NCBI RefSeq assembly: GCF_033843645.1
Contig: NZ_JAWXVZ010000013.1
Location: 1 to 64,000 of the forward strand
DNA from: Pseudovibrio zosterae
GTDB taxonomy: Bacteria > Pseudomonadota > Alphaproteobacteria > Rhizobiales > Stappiaceae
Length of the DNA stretch: 64,000 bases
Direction: 5' to 3'
The position numbers were made by a program, and so were the translations under genes. Every line of letters begins with the position of its first letter. Position 1 is the first letter of the stretch. Positions 23,795-32,012 of this stretch are shown here, one piece after another. Under the pieces are notes generated by a model, which saw nothing but the letters and a program-made list of their open reading frames with translations, was not told the DNA's origin and did not search any database.

Positions 23795-26052
23795 CTGGAA
23801 CTGTTCCAGCCCTCGCAGAAAACGGCGGTCAGCGTTCGTGGTTCACGGCCAAGGAATACGCGGACTTGAGTTTGCCATCTATGCCTGAAACAGAGCGCGC
23901 GGTTCAACTGGCGGCAAACCGCAACAATTGGCAATCCACTTCACTTGCCCGCAGACGAAGAGGCCGCGGTGGCGGATGGGAATATCACATAGACCTGCTA
24001 CCTGAGCCTGCACGGAAAGCGTTAGATGCCCGTTTCAATATCGAGCGCCTTAACGCTGGACTGCCCTCAGTGCAGATAAATTCGCCCGCATCCGAGCAAG
24101 TCAAACTTGCAAAAGCCGACGGAGGTCAGCGCAAGTCTGCGGAAGCACGAAAGCAGATCCTTCAAATGGTCGAGCAACTTGTGGTGCGTGGCATGTCTTA
24201 TGACAAGGCAGTCCTTGGTCTCGTAGCCAAAGTGAAGGTGTTGCTGGATCAGGACGTGCTTACTGAAGATGAGGAGCATCTGCTGCAGCTGGTTCGCAAC
24301 GCCAAAGACAAGGGCAAAGGCATTTCTCGCCGCGCAATCTACAACTGGCGTAAAGCGTTCAGGGCAAATGGCTTTGCGGGCCTCATTCCTGGCAAACGCC
24401 AACAGGATCAGTTGAACTCATCGCGATACGCATGGGCTCCGGGCTTTTTGAAGTTTTATGCCGATCCGCGCAAACCGACTGTTGCGCTGGCACTGGATCT
24501 TTATCGCGCGAGCCTGCCGGATCCTTCCAAGGCACCAAGCTATGACCAGGTAAAACGCTATCTGGCAAAGCTCAAGAAAGCCGATCCAATCTCCGCCTTT
24601 AAAGGGCGCGAAGGGATCTTGGCGCTTAAAGCGCGCAAGGTCTATGTCAGCAGATCCACGGAAGGCCTTGAGCCTACCGATATCTACACAGCTGACGGTA
24701 AAACGTTCGATGCGTTTGTAGCTCATCCTTTTTCAGGCAACCCGATCCGACCTGAGATAACCACCATTCTGGATGTGGCGACGCGTAAGTGCGTTGGTTA
24801 CTCAATTGGCTTGAAAGAGAAAGCCTATGACGTGGCTGAAGCACTGCGCAACGCAAGTAGGGCAGCAGGTGTGGCGGCGATCTTCTACGTCGACAACGGC
24901 AAAGGCTATAAAAACCTTCTTCTTGATGACGCTGCCGTGGGTATGCTTGCGCGCCTCGGCACTCACAAGGAGCACAGCCGCGCCTACAACTCCCAGGCTC
25001 GGGGGATCATAGAACGCTTCAATGGCTCAGTTTACACCCGCCTTGCCAAGACCCTGCCAAGTTATGCAGGGCGCGATCTGGACCGGGAGGCGGCACTGAA
25101 GCTGCACAAAACGATCAAGAATGACCTAAAGGAACAAGGTTCTTCCGAGCTGCTCATCAGCTGGGACCAGTTCCTGAAGGTCTTTGACGCGGCATTGCAG
25201 TATTACAATGACCGCCCGCATTCCGGCTTGCCGGAGACCCGTGATGCGATCACCAAGAACAAGCGTCATATGTCGCCCAATGAATACTGGGCGCAGTTTG
25301 AGGCAAACGGGTTTCAGGCGGTGCGGCTCAGCGGTGAAGACAGTGATGATCTGTCCCGCCCGGCAATGCGCCGCAAGGTCTCCCGCGGGCTCGTTACCGT
25401 CGAGAAGAACCGCTACTTCGCGCTGGAGCTGGAGCGTTATGATCGCCAAGAGGTCATGGTTTGCTATGACATCTTGGATGCTGGCCAAGTCTGGGTTCGG
25501 GAGCTGGATTTCGTAGACGGAATTGAGACGCCGGGCGCGTTGATCTGCACAGCCAAGTTCGAAGGCAACAGCGAGGCCTACTTTCCAAAGCCCGTCATTG
25601 AAAGCGCCCGCGAGAAAAAGGCGGATGCGGCAAGGAAGCGGCTGCAGGACAAGTTGCGGCGCGTGGAACAGGACCAGCGTCCGGGCTTCCTGCTGGAGTA
25701 TTCCGGTGAGCAGCCCATGGAAGTCTATTCCTCAGCACCCGGCTTTGAGGAGCCCAATGACGATGAACTGGTTGGCGTTGTTATGCAGCCGGCTCAGGCC
25801 GAGACCAACGTGGTTTCCATTTCAGAACCGGAACCTGTTCCGGCTCCCAAACCAATATCTCGATCAGGCAGGCCAGTATTTAAGTCCAAGGAAGAGCTTG
25901 CCAGCTGGGTCCTCGATAACCCTGAGAAGATGACCGAACAGGACAAAAAAATCCTGTCGGGATGTCTCACCAACAGGACTTATCTGGATCTTTTTGAAGC
26001 GCTTGGCATCGACATGGAGGGCCTTCGAAACCTCCTCCGTGCCGCCGCCTAG
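23791..26052 (+). CDS. A: Mu-type DDE transposase A
   Basis: 753-aa transposase catalysing end cleavage and strand transfer during integration and replicative transposition. The N-terminal MuA-type winged helix (about 8-75; WFTAKEYADL, then GRGGGWEYHID) is followed by HTH segments for end binding. The catalytic core has Asp302 (YTADGKTFD), Asp368 (YVDNGKG) and Glu408 (GIIERFNG), then a Mu-C-type beta barrel (about 545-620) and a C-terminal tail that in Mu contacts B and ClpX. The start at 23791 uses the ATGA overlap and a GGGGAAAG site. Confidence 0.95.
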   Translation: MTGTVPALAENGGQRSWFTAKEYADLSLPSMPETERAVQLAANRNNWQSTSLARRRRGRGGGWEYHIDLLPEPARKALDARFNIERLNAGLPSVQINSPASEQVKLAKADGGQRKSAEARKQILQMVEQLVVRGMSYDKAVLGLVAKVKVLLDQDVLTEDEEHLLQLVRNAKDKGKGISRRAIYNWRKAFRANGFAGLIPGKRQQDQLNSSRYAWAPGFLKFYADPRKPTVALALDLYRASLPDPSKAPSYDQVKRYLAKLKKADPISAFKGREGILALKARKVYVSRSTEGLEPTDIYTADGKTFDAFVAHPFSGNPIRPEITTILDVATRKCVGYSIGLKEKAYDVAEALRNASRAAGVAAIFYVDNGKGYKNLLLDDAAVGMLARLGTHKEHSRAYNSQARGIIERFNGSVYTRLAKTLPSYAGRDLDREAALKLHKTIKNDLKEQGSSELLISWDQFLKVFDAALQYYNDRPHSGLPETRDAITKNKRHMSPNEYWAQFEANGFQAVRLSGEDSDDLSRPAMRRKVSRGLVTVEKNRYFALELERYDRQEVMVCYDILDAGQVWVRELDFVDGIETPGALICTAKFEGNSEAYFPKPVIESAREKKADAARKRLQDKLRRVEQDQRPGFLLEYSGEQPMEVYSSAPGFEEPNDDELVGVVMQPAQAETNVVSISEPEPVPAPKPISRSGRPVFKSKEELASWVLDNPEKMTEQDKKILSGCLTNRTYLDLFEALGIDMEGLRNLLRAAA

Positions 26053-26083
26053 CACACCCTTCAAGCATTATAGGAAATATCAG

Positions 26084-26854
26084 ATGCGGAATGAATTTGT
26101 AAAGACCTCTAACGTGAACCGCTTTTTGAATGCGCTAACAGCGCTCAATGAACGCGGTGCCCAAGAGGCTTGTCTGGTGGTCGTGGACGGACTGCCGGGC
26201 CTTGGTAAGACCACAACCTTGCGCAAGTGGGTGGCCCAGACCGGTTCTATTTACCTGCGGGCCAAGAAGGAATGGACCCCTTCATGGTTCATGAACGAGC
26301 TGCTGGAGACCTTGCGTGTCCATCCGCCTCACGCTTTTCAGAAAAAGTACCGCAAAGCTCTGGAAGAACTGGCGGGACGTCAGCAATCAGCGGGCATTGA
26401 GGGGCGCACCTTTGGATTGGTTATTGATGAAGCTGACCACATTTCAAACAAGTCCGCCATTTTAGAAACCATTCGCGATATCTCCGACATGATCGAGCTT
26501 CCGGTCATTCTGGTGGGCATGGGCAAGGTGAACGACAACCTGACCCGGTTTCCTCAGGTGGCTTCCCGTGTTTCCCAAAAAGTGCGGTTTGAAAAGTGCT
26601 CTGAAGAGGATGTGCGAGCCTTGCTTAGGGGACGCTGCGAAGTGCCGGTGGCCGATGACCTTCTGAAGTTCGTGCATAAGGTTTCAAGCGGGTTTAACCG
26701 CGAAATTCTGGAAGCCATTGCCAATATCGAGCGCCACGGACTGTTGAACCCACCAGGCGAAGGGGGCCTGACCATGGCCGACATGGTGGGCGTTACCATT
26801 ATCAACGATCGAACATCCAACCGCCCAATCAATGTGCCGGAGGTGCTGGCATGA
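26084..26854 (+). CDS. B: Transposition ATPase B (MuB-like AAA+)
   Basis: 256-aa AAA+ ATPase that would capture target DNA and activate transposase A. Walker A GLPGLGKTT lies at about residues 35-43, Walker B LVIDEAD near 112-118, and a sensor-like VGMGKVNDNL near 145. It is shorter than MuB (312 aa), lacking its N-terminal HTH, as in many Mu-like phages of non-enteric hosts. The start at 26084 (MRNEFVKTSN) fits an AGGAAAT site; the ORF is open further upstream inside A. Confidence 0.9.
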   Translation: MRNEFVKTSNVNRFLNALTALNERGAQEACLVVVDGLPGLGKTTTLRKWVAQTGSIYLRAKKEWTPSWFMNELLETLRVHPPHAFQKKYRKALEELAGRQQSAGIEGRTFGLVIDEADHISNKSAILETIRDISDMIELPVILVGMGKVNDNLTRFPQVASRVSQKVRFEKCSEEDVRALLRGRCEVPVADDLLKFVHKVSSGFNREILEAIANIERHGLLNPPGEGGLTMADMVGVTIINDRTSNRPINVPEVLA

Positions 26855-27435
26855 TGCTTCCTGGCGAAATCCCCACAACCATTCTCTACAGTTTAGGAGA
26901 TGGTGCGTGCAGGACCATGGATGAACTGGATGAGGCACTCGACCTCTCGCGCCATCAAATCTCCAAAGGAGCAACCAAACTGATTTTTCGCGGTCTAGCA
27001 GAACGCGTCGAGGCAGGCTGCTACCGGTTGACCGACGCTGGAAAGCAAGCTGTCCGAAACGGTGTCCAACTCACCAGCGGCCCTATCAAGCCGGATCGAG
27101 GCAAACGCCGTAAGCCTCAGCGCAATACACTGAGACAGCGCGCCTGGAACATAATGCGGATGGGGGATGCCTTCACGGTTCCTGACCTAATGATGGTCGT
27201 TCAGACCGGAGGAGAAAAAACAGCTGCAAACAACTTGCACCGCTATATCCGGGCGCTGACGAAGCACGGTTATCTTCTCGAAATGCCACGCCGCATGGCT
27301 GGTACCAAGGTGACGTCCAATGGGTACAAACGCTGGAAGTTGCTCAATGACACTGGGCCGATTGCGCCTGTTTTGCGCCCCGGTAGCAACGTCATGTTCG
27401 ATCACAATCTCGGTGAGGTGGTGCCATGCAGATGA
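26851..27435 (+). CDS. Early phage protein, winged-helix-like
   Basis: 194-aa basic protein. Residues 10-65 look like a winged helix (TMDELDEALDLSRHQISKG recognition segment, then a YRLTDAGKQAV wing). A second region (about 100-165) has a similar pattern (TVPDLMMVVQTGG, then YLLEMPRRMAG). It may act as an early regulator or replication accessory factor. It overlaps B by ATGA. The family is not recognised. Confidence 0.72.
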   Translation: MMLPGEIPTTILYSLGDGACRTMDELDEALDLSRHQISKGATKLIFRGLAERVEAGCYRLTDAGKQAVRNGVQLTSGPIKPDRGKRRKPQRNTLRQRAWNIMRMGDAFTVPDLMMVVQTGGEKTAANNLHRYIRALTKHGYLLEMPRRMAGTKVTSNGYKRWKLLNDTGPIAPVLRPGSNVMFDHNLGEVVPCR

Positions 27436-27785
27436 GCGTTACTCGCATACTTGAGGATCAGGTGCGTAGGCTTGGAAGCAAGCAGGCCGTTGCCTCCAAG
27501 ATGGGCGTCTCCCGTACAGCAGTAAGCCTTTATCTGACAGGAAGGTTGGAGGCAAACGGCGGGCGGATCGACCGGTTTGAAGCCAGAGCCATTGAATGCT
27601 TCTGCGACAGGGTGCTTTGCCCTCACCTCCACCAAGACATTGCGCAGGAGGATTGCGCGGCGTTTCGAGAACGCCCATGCCCCACATCAGATCCAGAGGC
27701 TCTTCGACACTGGACAGCATGTCGGCGCTGCCCAATGAACCCGGCCAGCGCCAGTCAAGAGGCTACATGCTCAGTGAAATGCTGA
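27426..27785 (+). CDS. HTH regulator with cysteine-rich C terminus
   Basis: 119-aa protein with an XRE-like HTH at residues 15-40 (GSKQAVASKMGVSRTAVSLY), followed by about eight Cys plus His residues (CFCDRVLCPHLHQDI, HWTACRRCPMNP), suggesting a zinc-stabilised C-terminal module. The alternative start at 27432 would give an ATGA overlap with the previous gene. Related proteins occur in early regions of Mu-like prophages. The role is probably transcriptional. Confidence 0.75.
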   Translation: MQMSVTRILEDQVRRLGSKQAVASKMGVSRTAVSLYLTGRLEANGGRIDRFEARAIECFCDRVLCPHLHQDIAQEDCAAFRERPCPTSDPEALRHWTACRRCPMNPASASQEATCSVKC

Positions 27786-28027
27786 AAGAACTGCGAGCGT
27801 TGTTCATTCTTCACCGGCCTGCAGAGCCTATGGAGCCAGAGACCTATGAGTTCATTGCGAGCTCTCTGCAGATCAGCAGTGAAATAGCCGAGCAGTTGGA
27901 GCGCCTTGCAAGAAGCAAAGCCCAGGTGCTTGAGCCACAGCACCTCGACGATCCCAAGATAATGCCATTCCCGGTCATTAGCCGGGACCCAAAGTCAGAC
28001 CTGAAAGGAACAGAAAATGACACTTGA
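27767..28027 (+). CDS. Small early phage protein
   Basis: 86-aa helical, acidic protein (MLSEMLKELRALFI at the start). Its frame overlaps the previous gene end and the next gene start, as expected in this tightly packed operon. The start is uncertain: 27767 has AGAGG upstream, but 27719 and 27779 are also possible. No family recognised. Confidence 0.6.
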   Translation: MLSEMLKELRALFILHRPAEPMEPETYEFIASSLQISSEIAEQLERLARSKAQVLEPQHLDDPKIMPFPVISRDPKSDLKGTENDT

Positions 28028-28646
28028 GACCAACGCTATGGCCATACCCGAAGGCTACTGGAAGAACCCCAAAGGTGCCTATGTACCGCTGGATACAATC
28101 AAGCTCGAGCATCAAGAAGAAGATGCCTTGGTTAGACAAATCGTTGGCACGGCACGGCACCTTAATCGGTCGCTTGCCAAGTTCAAATCTGATGCGCCTG
28201 GGGATGTGCAGGCCTTTCGCGATCTGATCGCAGAAAAATACGGCGCAAAACGAGGCGGCAAGAAGGGCAACATGACCTTGCTAACCTATGACGGAACGCT
28301 GGCCGTTCAGGTGGCGATATCAGAGCACATCAGTTTCGGCCCTGAACTGGAAGCCGCGAAGTCGCTTATCGACCAGTGTATTAGCAAATGGAGCGAAGGA
28401 GCCAACCAAAACTTGCAGGTCCTGGTAGATGATGCCTTCCAGGTGGACAAGGAAGGCAAGATTTCGACCTCCCGAGTTCTGGCTCTACGCCGCTCCAATA
28501 TTGAAGATGAAAACTGGCAAAGAGCCATGGATGCCATCTCGGATGCTGTGCGGGTCACTGGCTCTAAGACATACCTGCGGATTTACGAGCGGGATCCGAT
28601 GACAGGCACGCAAACCCCGATCTCGCTTGATCTTGCAGCGGTTTAG
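28017..28646 (+). CDS. DUF3164 family phage protein
   Basis: 209-aa protein matching the DUF3164 pattern of Mu-like phages: PEGYWKNPKGAYVPLDTIK at the N terminus, GNMTLLTYDGTLAVQVAI in the middle and KTYLRIYERD near the end. In Mu-like genomes it lies between B and GemA, as here. The molecular function is unknown. No Mu Gam end-binding protein is seen in this prophage, so its role, if needed, may be filled otherwise. Confidence 0.88.
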   Translation: MTLETNAMAIPEGYWKNPKGAYVPLDTIKLEHQEEDALVRQIVGTARHLNRSLAKFKSDAPGDVQAFRDLIAEKYGAKRGGKKGNMTLLTYDGTLAVQVAISEHISFGPELEAAKSLIDQCISKWSEGANQNLQVLVDDAFQVDKEGKISTSRVLALRRSNIEDENWQRAMDAISDAVRVTGSKTYLRIYERDPMTGTQTPISLDLAAV

Positions 28647-28655
28647 GAGGCAAAG

Positions 28656-29060
28656 GTGAGTCGCTATCTTGCTCAAATCCATATTGCAAAGAAGGAATTG
28701 GCGCTGGATGAGGACAGCTACCGAGCCATTCTATTTCGGGTAACCGGAAAGTGCAGTGCGAAGGATCTTACCGAAGCACAACGTCTGCGCGTTGTTACGG
28801 AGTTCAAGCGCGTTGGATGGACCAATAAAAAGCAGGGCGGGAGTTTCCGCCCTGCTTCAAACAAAGCCTATGTGCGTAAACTATACGCTCTGGCTAAGAG
28901 ACTTGATGAACTGGGGTATTGGAACGCGCCATATAAAGACGCGCTGCGCGTTTTTGTGAGAGCAAGATGCGGTGTCGATAACCCGGAGTGGCTGACATAT
29001 GCGCAAGCCAACCCCTTGATTGAAGCACTCAAAGAGATCGAAGGGAGGTTATCGGGATGA
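28656..29060 (+). CDS. gemA: GemA-like regulatory protein (DUF1018)
   Basis: 134-aa protein of the Mu GemA family: AQIHIAKKELALDEDSYRAI at the N terminus and KAYVRKLYALAKRLDELGYW in the middle. In Mu, GemA modulates host gene expression and supercoiling after induction. GTG start with GGAGGC four bases upstream. Typical length. Confidence 0.88.
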   Translation: MSRYLAQIHIAKKELALDEDSYRAILFRVTGKCSAKDLTEAQRLRVVTEFKRVGWTNKKQGGSFRPASNKAYVRKLYALAKRLDELGYWNAPYKDALRVFVRARCGVDNPEWLTYAQANPLIEALKEIEGRLSG

Positions 29061-29062
29061 GG

Positions 29063-29380
29063 TTACTTACAGCGAGCTGCACCCAAAAATTGCATGGTCT
29101 TGCTATGAAAAACTGTAATTGTAAACTCGTGTCCTTCTGGCTTCGAGAGATCAGAAAGACTGGTCTTGCAAAACGCTTGGTCCAGGACAGTATTCCAAGC
29201 AATACCCGCCGCAGAAGATTTGAGCATCAACTGATCTGGTGCGTTCCATTGCGCAGTTTCAACTCGTTTGTAATCAAGAACCGTTGCGAGCGCTTTTGCC
29301 TGCCAAGGTTCAAGACTTGCTGGTTGCGCGTAAACGGTTGTGGCGAGCAGGCACGCTGCGACTGCCCATGGATATCTCAT
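29063..29380 (-). CDS. Secreted small protein of unknown function (minus strand)
   Basis: About 105 aa. MRYPWAVAACLLATTVYAQP is a good Sec signal peptide with a likely cleavage after Ala-Tyr-Ala. The mature part is soluble with two Cys (QAFCKTSL, AARCK). It is read opposite to the early operon and fills the gap between gemA and the next plus-strand gene. Such inverted single genes in phages are often independently expressed cargo. I do not recognise the family. A longer GTG start at 29389 is possible. Confidence 0.6.
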   Translation of the reverse strand: MRYPWAVAACLLATTVYAQPASLEPWQAKALATVLDYKRVETAQWNAPDQLMLKSSAAGIAWNTVLDQAFCKTSLSDLSKPEGHEFTITVFHSKTMQFLGAARCK

Positions 29381-29462
29381 CGTAAACACCCCGTGGTGAA
29401 AGGAAAACTGCTCGAGTTATTCAATCATCGCTTAGCCTCAACTGCAACCTTGGGAGGCATCT

Positions 29463-29675
29463 ATGCATGACCTTCACCCGGTAACGGATCACGCGGTACT
29501 GCGCTATATGGAGCGTGTTCTGGACATTGATGTCAGTGCGGTTCGCAATCTGATTCATGCTGAGACGGAAACCGCTTTGACAGCTGGTGCCGCAGGTCTT
29601 TTGCGCAATGATGTGCGCTATGTTTTTGCCAACGGGAAGGTCGTTACTGTGATATCGGGTGGCGCACATGGTTGA
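29463..29675 (+). CDS. Small conserved phage protein
   Basis: 70-aa protein with a His/Arg-rich start (MHDLHPVTDHAVLRYMERVL). GGGAGGC lies close before the ATG, and the end overlaps the Mor-like gene by 8 bases, so it is probably coupled to it. The sequence resembles small proteins found before Mor in alphaproteobacterial Mu-like prophages. Function unknown. Confidence 0.7.
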   Translation: MHDLHPVTDHAVLRYMERVLDIDVSAVRNLIHAETETALTAGAAGLLRNDVRYVFANGKVVTVISGGAHG

Positions 29676-30078
29676 TACCCACCAGCTTACCGAGGATATG
29701 CGTGACGTCTACGAGATCTGCGGTGAAGATGTCGCCTTGGAGCTATTGACGAAACTCCCTGGTGTGGAGGTAAAGGTCCCTGCTAGATGGAGCGAGGCTA
29801 ATCCGCTTTCTCGCATCAGTCGTGACAAAGCGGAGCGGCTTATCGCTGATTTTGCTGGTAACAAACTCTACGTCCCAACACATGCAGACCGGTTGGACAC
29901 ACGCAAGATTGCCCGCCAAATGGCACAGGATGGTCAGAACACTATCGATATTGCTTTGACGCTCAATGTCTCGGAACGCCATGTCCGTAATCTGCTCTCT
30001 GGAAAACGGCTACCGCGTCCACGCAAAGTCGATGACAGACAAATTGATCTTGAAGAGTTCCTCAAGAGAGACTTGTGA
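29668..30078 (+). CDS. Mor-like middle/late transcription activator
   Basis: 136-aa protein. The N-terminal dimerisation-like segment (VYEICGEDVALELLTKLPG, then KLYVP) and C-terminal HTH (NTIDIALTLNVSERHVRNLL) follow the Mor/C activator layout. In Mu, Mor turns on the middle promoter and C the late ones; here only one such gene is seen, directly before lysis and head genes, so it may do both jobs. ATG at 29668 is preferred over GTG 29659. A 14-bp dyad begins one base after its stop codon. Confidence 0.7.
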   Translation: MVDTHQLTEDMRDVYEICGEDVALELLTKLPGVEVKVPARWSEANPLSRISRDKAERLIADFAGNKLYVPTHADRLDTRKIARQMAQDGQNTIDIALTLNVSERHVRNLLSGKRLPRPRKVDDRQIDLEEFLKRDL

Positions 30079-30092
30079 GTTCCGAGCGGAAC
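30079..30092. promoter_or_regulatory. Palindrome before the late operon (candidate activator site)
   Basis: GTTCCGAGCGGAAC is a 14-bp inverted repeat (6-bp arms), followed at once by another AGTTCCG and by CAGAAC at 30105. It lies in the 82-base gap between the Mor-like gene and the endolysin, where a late promoter is expected. Binding by the Mor-like protein is inference. Confidence 0.45.
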
Positions 30093-30160
30093 AGTTCCGT
30101 CGCACAGAACCTGAAAAAATATGAGGCTCGCTTCAGTACTGACGATCTGAGGCGGGCCTT

Positions 30161-31393
30161 ATGTCTTCTATCATCCGACAATTACGCCGCATGAATGGCG
30201 AGCGTACCTCTGGCACCCATTTGCTAAAGCAAGGAGCTGAACGGCTTGGCTGCGAGCTATCCGCGCTGCAAGCGGTCCTTGAAGTAGAAAGCAAGGGAGC
30301 TCCGTTTGATGAAGAGGGTCGCTTAGTCCTTCTTCCTGAAAAGCACATATTCTTTCGTGAACTGCCAAAAGCCAAACGCACCCAAGCCATCGCAATGGGC
30401 CTTGCCAGCAAAAGATGGAAGAGCGCCAACTACAAGGGGCTTGGTTCAGCAGGCTCTGATGCACGGTGGGACCGTCTCTCAGCTATGGCGGCGATTGACG
30501 AAACCGCAGCTTTGAAGGCTTGCAGCTATGGCCTTGCTCAGATCATGGGTTTCAACTTCCAGCTATGTGGCTTTGCACGGGTTCAGGACTTCGTGCTTCA
30601 CTTGGCGCAATCGCGCGACAATCAGATTACGTCGTTTGTAATGTTTCTCGAAAGCGTGGGGTTAAGCGCGGCACTGCGCAAAAAGGACTGGCGATCGATT
30701 GCACGGATCTATAACGGCCCAGGCCAAGTTGACCATTACGCTGCTCTGCTTGAAGCCGCATACAATCGTGTTGCGGGTGCTCACTATGATTTTGCCATTC
30801 AGGAAGGAGCTACAAGAACAAGCAGGGTCAGCGAGAAGTTGCTCGGCATGGGGAGTTCAGGCTACCGCGTCAAAGCTCTACAAACCCGTCTTTCGGAGTT
30901 GGGGTATAGCTGCCGTGCAGATGGCGACTTCGGACCAGCAACCAAGCGAATGGTTGTAGCGTTCCAAAGCGATTATGGGCTAAGTCCTGATGGCATTGTT
31001 GGTGAGGCGACTGAAGCGGCGTTAGAAAAGGCTGTGCCGATTGCTCAGCGCCAGGGGGAAGCTCGGCAAGACCTATCTCTCCGCGATCTTCGCAAAACAG
31101 GTTCGGTGACCGTCAAAAAAGCTGACGGCTTGACGCGTATCGGGCAACTGCTGCTTGGAACCGGAGTTGGCGTTGGCGCACTTGAAGAGAAGGCAGAAAG
31201 TTTTTTTGCCCATATTGGGACCGGAGCAGATCAACTTGCATCCTTGCGCTCAAAGCTCTCCCCACTCTTGAAACTGATGACGGACAACCAGTGGCTAATC
31301 CTCCTCATTGTTGGATTGGGCGTTGTATATCTGGCGCGACAGATCAAGCAGCGGCGGCTCGAAGATGCTCAGAACTGGAGGCATTTGGGATGA
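30161..31393 (+). CDS. Endolysin: N-acetylmuramidase with peptidoglycan-binding domain and C-terminal membrane anchor
   Basis: 410-aa lytic enzyme. The N-terminal 200 residues match the N-acetylmuramidase (DUF3380) family: AVLEVESKGAPFDEEGRLVLLPEKH contains the likely catalytic Glu, and SYGLAQIMGFN and IYNGPG follow. A PG_binding_1 repeat lies at about 230-290 (VKALQTRLSELGY, DGDFGPATKRMVVAFQ). Near the C terminus a hydrophobic helix (LILLIVGLGVVYLA, about 376-394) is followed by Lys/Arg, suggesting membrane anchoring. It overlaps the holin gene by ATGA. Confidence 0.88.
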   Translation: MSSIIRQLRRMNGERTSGTHLLKQGAERLGCELSALQAVLEVESKGAPFDEEGRLVLLPEKHIFFRELPKAKRTQAIAMGLASKRWKSANYKGLGSAGSDARWDRLSAMAAIDETAALKACSYGLAQIMGFNFQLCGFARVQDFVLHLAQSRDNQITSFVMFLESVGLSAALRKKDWRSIARIYNGPGQVDHYAALLEAAYNRVAGAHYDFAIQEGATRTSRVSEKLLGMGSSGYRVKALQTRLSELGYSCRADGDFGPATKRMVVAFQSDYGLSPDGIVGEATEAALEKAVPIAQRQGEARQDLSLRDLRKTGSVTVKKADGLTRIGQLLLGTGVGVGALEEKAESFFAHIGTGADQLASLRSKLSPLLKLMTDNQWLILLIVGLGVVYLARQIKQRRLEDAQNWRHLG

Positions 31394-31809
31394 GCGTACT
31401 CCTGTCTCTTGCAGTAAAAGGCTTGAGCTTTTTGGGCGGCAACGTACTTGACCGCGTGCTGAAGCATCTGGAAGCGCGCGCCAGTTCCCAAAATGAGCGC
31501 GACCGTATCGGCGCACAGTTGGCGGCCAGCGAAATCAAAGCTGAACTGGAGGCAAGACGTTCGGCTCGCGATCTCGTTTTGGCAGAACAAGGTTGGTGGG
31601 TGACCGCAATGATCCGTCCCGCCTTTGCATGGCCGATCGTGCTCTGGTCGGGGGCGATCGTTGTAGACAGCATCTTTCAGTTTGAATGGAACGTTGCCTC
31701 GCTTCCCGAACCCCTCAACTCCTGGGCCGGATGGATTGTCGGCGCCTACTTTCTCACTCGTCCCTTCGAAAAGGCCGTGCGGGGCATGACATCCCGGAGA
31801 ACCAAATGA
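31390..31809 (+). CDS. Holin, 3TM family
   Basis: 139-aa protein with an N-terminal hydrophobic start, a charged coiled stretch (residues 25-60) and two membrane helices (about 70-92 and 105-128), matching the 3TM holin family also seen in gene transfer agents. It would open the membrane for lysis. Start 31390 overlaps the endolysin stop. Together with the next small gene it completes the lysis cassette. Confidence 0.8.
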   Translation: MSVLLSLAVKGLSFLGGNVLDRVLKHLEARASSQNERDRIGAQLAASEIKAELEARRSARDLVLAEQGWWVTAMIRPAFAWPIVLWSGAIVVDSIFQFEWNVASLPEPLNSWAGWIVGAYFLTRPFEKAVRGMTSRRTK

Positions 31810-32012
31810 ACGAAGAAATCCATAGCCGTCTTGGCCGGATTGAGGGCCTGCTGCAAGGCATCGACAAGAAGCTGGATGGTGTTGAAGCGCGTCAGGAAAA
31901 GCAGGACACGCGTTTGCGCGCCGTTGAACAAAAGAACTTTCTGAACTCAGCAGTGACGGCTTCCGTGGTCTCAGTCGGTGTTGCCATCATCAAGGGCAAG
32001 ATTGGGGCTTAA
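31806..32012 (+). CDS. Small coiled-coil/membrane protein of the lysis cassette
   Basis: 68 aa: an N-terminal heptad-like coiled coil (LGRIEGLLQGIDKKLDGVEA) and a short C-terminal hydrophobic segment (SAVTASVVSVGVAIIKGKIG). It overlaps the holin by ATGA and abuts the small terminase. Position suggests a lysis accessory or antiholin, but no motif proves it. Confidence 0.65.
   Translation: MNEEIHSRLGRIEGLLQGIDKKLDGVEARQEKQDTRLRAVEQKNFLNSAVTASVVSVGVAIIKGKIGA

Noticed and set aside
29057..29470. 137-codon plus-strand frame over the secreted protein gene
   Set aside because: No ribosome site at a fitting distance and no family features, while the minus strand encodes a clean signal peptide.
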